NCBI GenBank assembly: GCA_021805725.1
Contig: JAJZEH010000073.1
Span: forward strand, 1-7,573
Reading direction: 5' to 3'
DNA length: 7,573 nucleotides
DNA from: Pseudomonadota bacterium
GTDB taxonomy: Bacteria; Pseudomonadota; Gammaproteobacteria; Burkholderiales; Ferrovaceae
Part shown: piece after piece, positions 5,859 through 7,573 of the stretch
Layout of the letters: every line of letters begins with the position of its first letter
Position numbering within the stretch: the first letter of the stretch is position 1
Translations under genes and position numbers: made by a program
The notes under the pieces: model-generated
The model's database searches: none
What the model was told of the DNA's origin: nothing
Seen by the model: the letters and a program-made list of their open reading frames with translations, nothing else

Positions 5859-6983
5859 GTCGTCGGCCCCCTGGCGATAGGGGGCATGCTCTTCAAGCTC
5901 CTGGCGGTAATGGGCAATGCCCAGTGCCTCGCGCGCCAGAAACCGCTCTATGGCCTCGGCAAACCCGTCATCCGCCATGCGATGCAACGATACTGTGCGC
6001 ACTGGCATCAACCCGCGCGCCAGCTTGTGTTCCCCCTGCGCCCCGCCTTCGAATACCGCGATGCCCTGGGCGATGCAAAAAGCGATGGACTGGTAATAGC
6101 AGGTTTCAAAGTGCAGCCCCGGCACGTATTCCAGCGCCCCCCAATAGCGTCCATAGGCACGCCCCGCACCCCACAGGTTGAGCGCGCTGGCGATGGGCCG
6201 CCCGTCGCGCAGCGCCATGATCAGGCAGACCTGCTCGCCCATGTCCCGCCCCAGCCGGAAAAAGAAATCGCGGTTGAGGTAGGGGGTGGAACGATGGTCG
6301 CGGTAGGTGTTGCGATAGCAGCGTTCAAAAAACAGCCAGTCCGCTTCGCGAATGTCCTTCCCCACGCGCCAGTCGAAGGTGACGCCCGCTTCTGCAATGC
6401 GGCGGCGCTCCTGTTTGATCTTTTTGCGCTTGTCGTGGTTGAGGGTGGCCAGAAACGCCTCGAAGTCGGCATAGCCCGCATTACGCCAGTGAAACTGCAC
6501 GCCTTCGCGCAGGTGCAGGCCCGCTGCCAGAAAATCGGGCCAATCGCCCTCCTGGGGAAAGAGCACATGCACCGATGAGGCTTGAAGCGCCTCGCGCAGC
6601 GCTTCGAGGCCCTGCACCAGGGCGCTGCGTACCGCAGGGTCGCGGGCCAGGATGCGCGGCCCCGGAATGGGGGTGAAGGGCACGGCCACCAGCAGCTTGG
6701 GATAGTAGCGCCGGCCCGCGCGCTGATAGGCCTCGGCCCAGGCCCAGTCGAACACGAACTCACCGTAGGAATGGGTTTTCTCGTAAGCGGGCATGGCCCC
6801 CACCAAGACCCCCTCCTGCCACGCGGTGAGGTAGCGCGGGGTCCAGCCGGTTTCGGGTGCGGCACAGCCGCTTTCGTGCAGCGCATGCAAAAAAGCGTGT
6901 TGCAGGGCGGGCGAGCCGCCTGCCAGACGGTTCCACTGGTCGGGGTCCACCTCCGCCAGCGATGCCAGCACCCGCAGCTGCAT
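5841..6983 (-). CDS. FemAB/GNAT-like protein of the COG3146 (PF04339) family
   Basis: A 380-residue soluble protein of the group often labelled 'peptidogalycan biosynthesis/recognition' or GNAT-family N-acetyltransferase. Recognisable family blocks are PKLLVAVPFTPIPGPRIL (95-112), the basic helix HDKRKKIKQERRRI (183-196), FFERCYRNTYRDH (218-230), PYLNRDFF (234-241), RPIASALNLW (262-271), YWGALEYVPGLHFETCYYQ (280-298) and FEGGAQGEHKLARGLMP (311-327). The biochemical role of this family is not established; a FemAB-like amino-acyl or acyl transfer is inferred from fold similarity. There is no signal peptide and no membrane helix. It begins 3 bases after the DUF2237 stop, with AAGGTG about 10 bases before its ATG inside the previous gene, so the two are co-transcribed. 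Its 3' end overlaps the convergent thioesterase gene. Confidence 0.85.
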   Translation of the reverse strand: MQLRVLASLAEVDPDQWNRLAGGSPALQHAFLHALHESGCAAPETGWTPRYLTAWQEGVLVGAMPAYEKTHSYGEFVFDWAWAEAYQRAGRRYYPKLLVAVPFTPIPGPRILARDPAVRSALVQGLEALREALQASSVHVLFPQEGDWPDFLAAGLHLREGVQFHWRNAGYADFEAFLATLNHDKRKKIKQERRRIAEAGVTFDWRVGKDIREADWLFFERCYRNTYRDHRSTPYLNRDFFFRLGRDMGEQVCLIMALRDGRPIASALNLWGAGRAYGRYWGALEYVPGLHFETCYYQSIAFCIAQGIAVFEGGAQGEHKLARGLMPVRTVSLHRMADDGFAEAIERFLAREALGIAHYRQELEEHAPYRQGADDSTGGV

Positions 6984-6986
6984 GGA

Positions 6987-7352
6987 TCAGTGCACCTTGA
7001 ATGCGTGGTGCTGCAGATCCTCCAGGGCGATGACCTCAAGCGCCTTGTGATGGGTGGACTCGAGGATGACAAAAGGCGCCATGCCGTGCTCCAGGGCCTC
7101 CTGCCAGCGTGCCGCGCACAGGCACCAGCGCTCGCCTTCCTTCAGTCCCGGAAAGCCGAAGGCCGGTTGCGGCGTACTGAGATCATTGCCGCGCGCCTTG
7201 CTAAAGGCCAGAAATTCGCTGGTCAGCACCACGCACACCGTATGTTGCCCCACATCCTCGGGCCCCGTACGGCAACAGCCGTCACGGTAAAACCCGGTTT
7301 TGGGGTTCATGGAACAGGGCACCAGGGGGCTGCCCAAGACGTTGAAATCCAT
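6987..7352 (-). CDS. DUF2237 family protein
   Basis: A small 121-residue cytoplasmic protein with the full DUF2237 pattern: NVLGSPLVPCS, TGFYRDGCC, TGPEDVGQHTVC, SEFLAFSKARGNDLSTP, FGFPGLKEGERWCLCAARW and LEDLQHHA near the end. Six cysteines (13, 26, 27, 40, 77, 79) include a CC and a CLC pair, which suggests metal binding or redox chemistry, though no function is established for the family. ATG 7352 is preferred: it lies 4 bases after the preceding gene's stop and gives the usual short N-terminus before NVLG. A GTG at 7364 would add MREQ, but it abuts GGGA with no spacer. It sits between a probable substrate-sensing regulator and the COG3146 gene in one tight operon. Confidence 0.88.
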   Translation of the reverse strand: MDFNVLGSPLVPCSMNPKTGFYRDGCCRTGPEDVGQHTVCVVLTSEFLAFSKARGNDLSTPQPAFGFPGLKEGERWCLCAARWQEALEHGMAPFVILESTHHKALEVIALEDLQHHAFKVH

Positions 7353-7356
7353 TTGC

Positions 7357-7573
7357 TCACGCACTCCCGAAAGGAAAGGCCTCTTCCACGGTCTGGATCA
7401 GGCCGGTGTTGGTGGCATCATAGCCTGCAACCGTGTCCACCTCGCTATGAAATACCGAGGATTGCAGGATTTCCAGGATCGGCATGAAGCGCGCATCCGT
7501 CAGCAGCGATTCCCGGCACACGAAAAAATACCGTTCGGTGAGAATCGGCACGAAATCGAGGTCGAACTTGCGC
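7357..7573 (-). CDS. C-terminal end of a periplasmic-binding-like (PF12727-type) substrate-sensing regulator, truncated by the window edge
   Basis: The minus-strand frame stays open to the window edge, so only the last ~71 residues are seen; the GTG at 7551 is not a credible start. The visible part, DFVPILTERYFFV, then LEILQSSVFHSEV and VAGYDATNTG, matches the end of PBP-like domains: a final strand with ERY, a helix with LL..L.S..F, then PGYD...TG. In bacteria such domains are commonly joined to a ModE/LysR-type helix-turn-helix or to MoeA-like proteins, and several are thought to sense molybdate or tungstate. The N-terminal DNA-binding part is outside the window, so 'regulator' is an inference. 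It ends 4 bases before DUF2237 and would be the upstream gene of this operon. Confidence 0.6.
   Translation of the reverse strand, partial: RKFDLDFVPILTERYFFVCRESLLTDARFMPILEILQSSVFHSEVDTVAGYDATNTGLIQTVEEAFPFGSA

Noticed and set aside
7353..7364. GTG start at 7364 for the DUF2237 gene
   Set aside because: Purines directly abut the GTG with no spacer, and family members begin only a few residues before NVLG; ATG 7352 is favoured, though not proven.
5886..7487. Long plus-strand open frames antisense to the COG3146 and DUF2237 genes
   Set aside because: They mirror the minus-strand genes, have no recognisable motifs, and the opposite strand encodes clearly conserved families.
1..7573. Search for CRISPR arrays, tRNA genes, insertion-sequence ends, attachment sites and phage genes
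   Set aside because: No regular repeats, cloverleaf-like sequences, transposase motifs or terminal inverted repeats were seen; almost every base is accounted for by conserved genes.

Overview
The window reads as a GC-rich proteobacterial chromosome segment, most likely from a facultatively anaerobic or denitrifying betaproteobacterium. That placement is an inference from gene content, GC-rich third codon positions and protein style. No rRNA, tRNA, mobile element, CRISPR array or long non-coding stretch is visible. Genes are packed tightly, and the largest gap is the 92-base regulatory region at 3425-3516.

Left part (1-3424, plus strand): the 3'-terminal ~1.6 kb of a NarX-type nitrate/nitrite sensor kinase, with its start outside the window, is followed 7 bases later by its NarL/NarP-type response regulator. 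Two bases after that comes an HPP-family membrane protein fused to two CBS domains. HPP proteins of cyanobacteria and chloroplasts are known nitrite transporters, so this looks like one unit that senses and handles nitrate or nitrite. The kinase passes almost directly from its second membrane helix into the signalling helix, with no room for a HAMP domain.

Middle part (3425-5858, plus strand): a perfect FNR/ANR-type box (TTGAT-N4-ATCAA) lies about 64 bases (centre to ATG) upstream of a tight three-gene cassette. The cassette encodes a nitronate monooxygenase-family flavoprotein, a YfcG-like glutathione transferase or disulfide reductase, and a hot-dog thioesterase that closely resembles fluoroacetyl-CoA thioesterase FlK. 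The arrangement suggests an oxygen- or NO-responsive module for handling reactive small acids, nitro compounds or thioesters. The actual substrate cannot be read from the sequence.

Right part (5841-7573, minus strand): a convergent cluster with a 3'-3' overlap of 18 bases against the thioesterase. In transcription order it holds the C-terminal end of a probable periplasmic-binding-like substrate-sensing regulator (start outside the window), a DUF2237 protein, and a FemAB/GNAT-like COG3146 protein. Spacing of 3-4 bases between genes indicates one operon.

The most interesting items are the HAMP-less NarX, the narXL-HPP-CBS linkage, and the FNR-box-controlled monooxygenase/GST/FlK-like cassette, whose thioesterase keeps the FlK catalytic residues but changes a substrate-gate phenylalanine.
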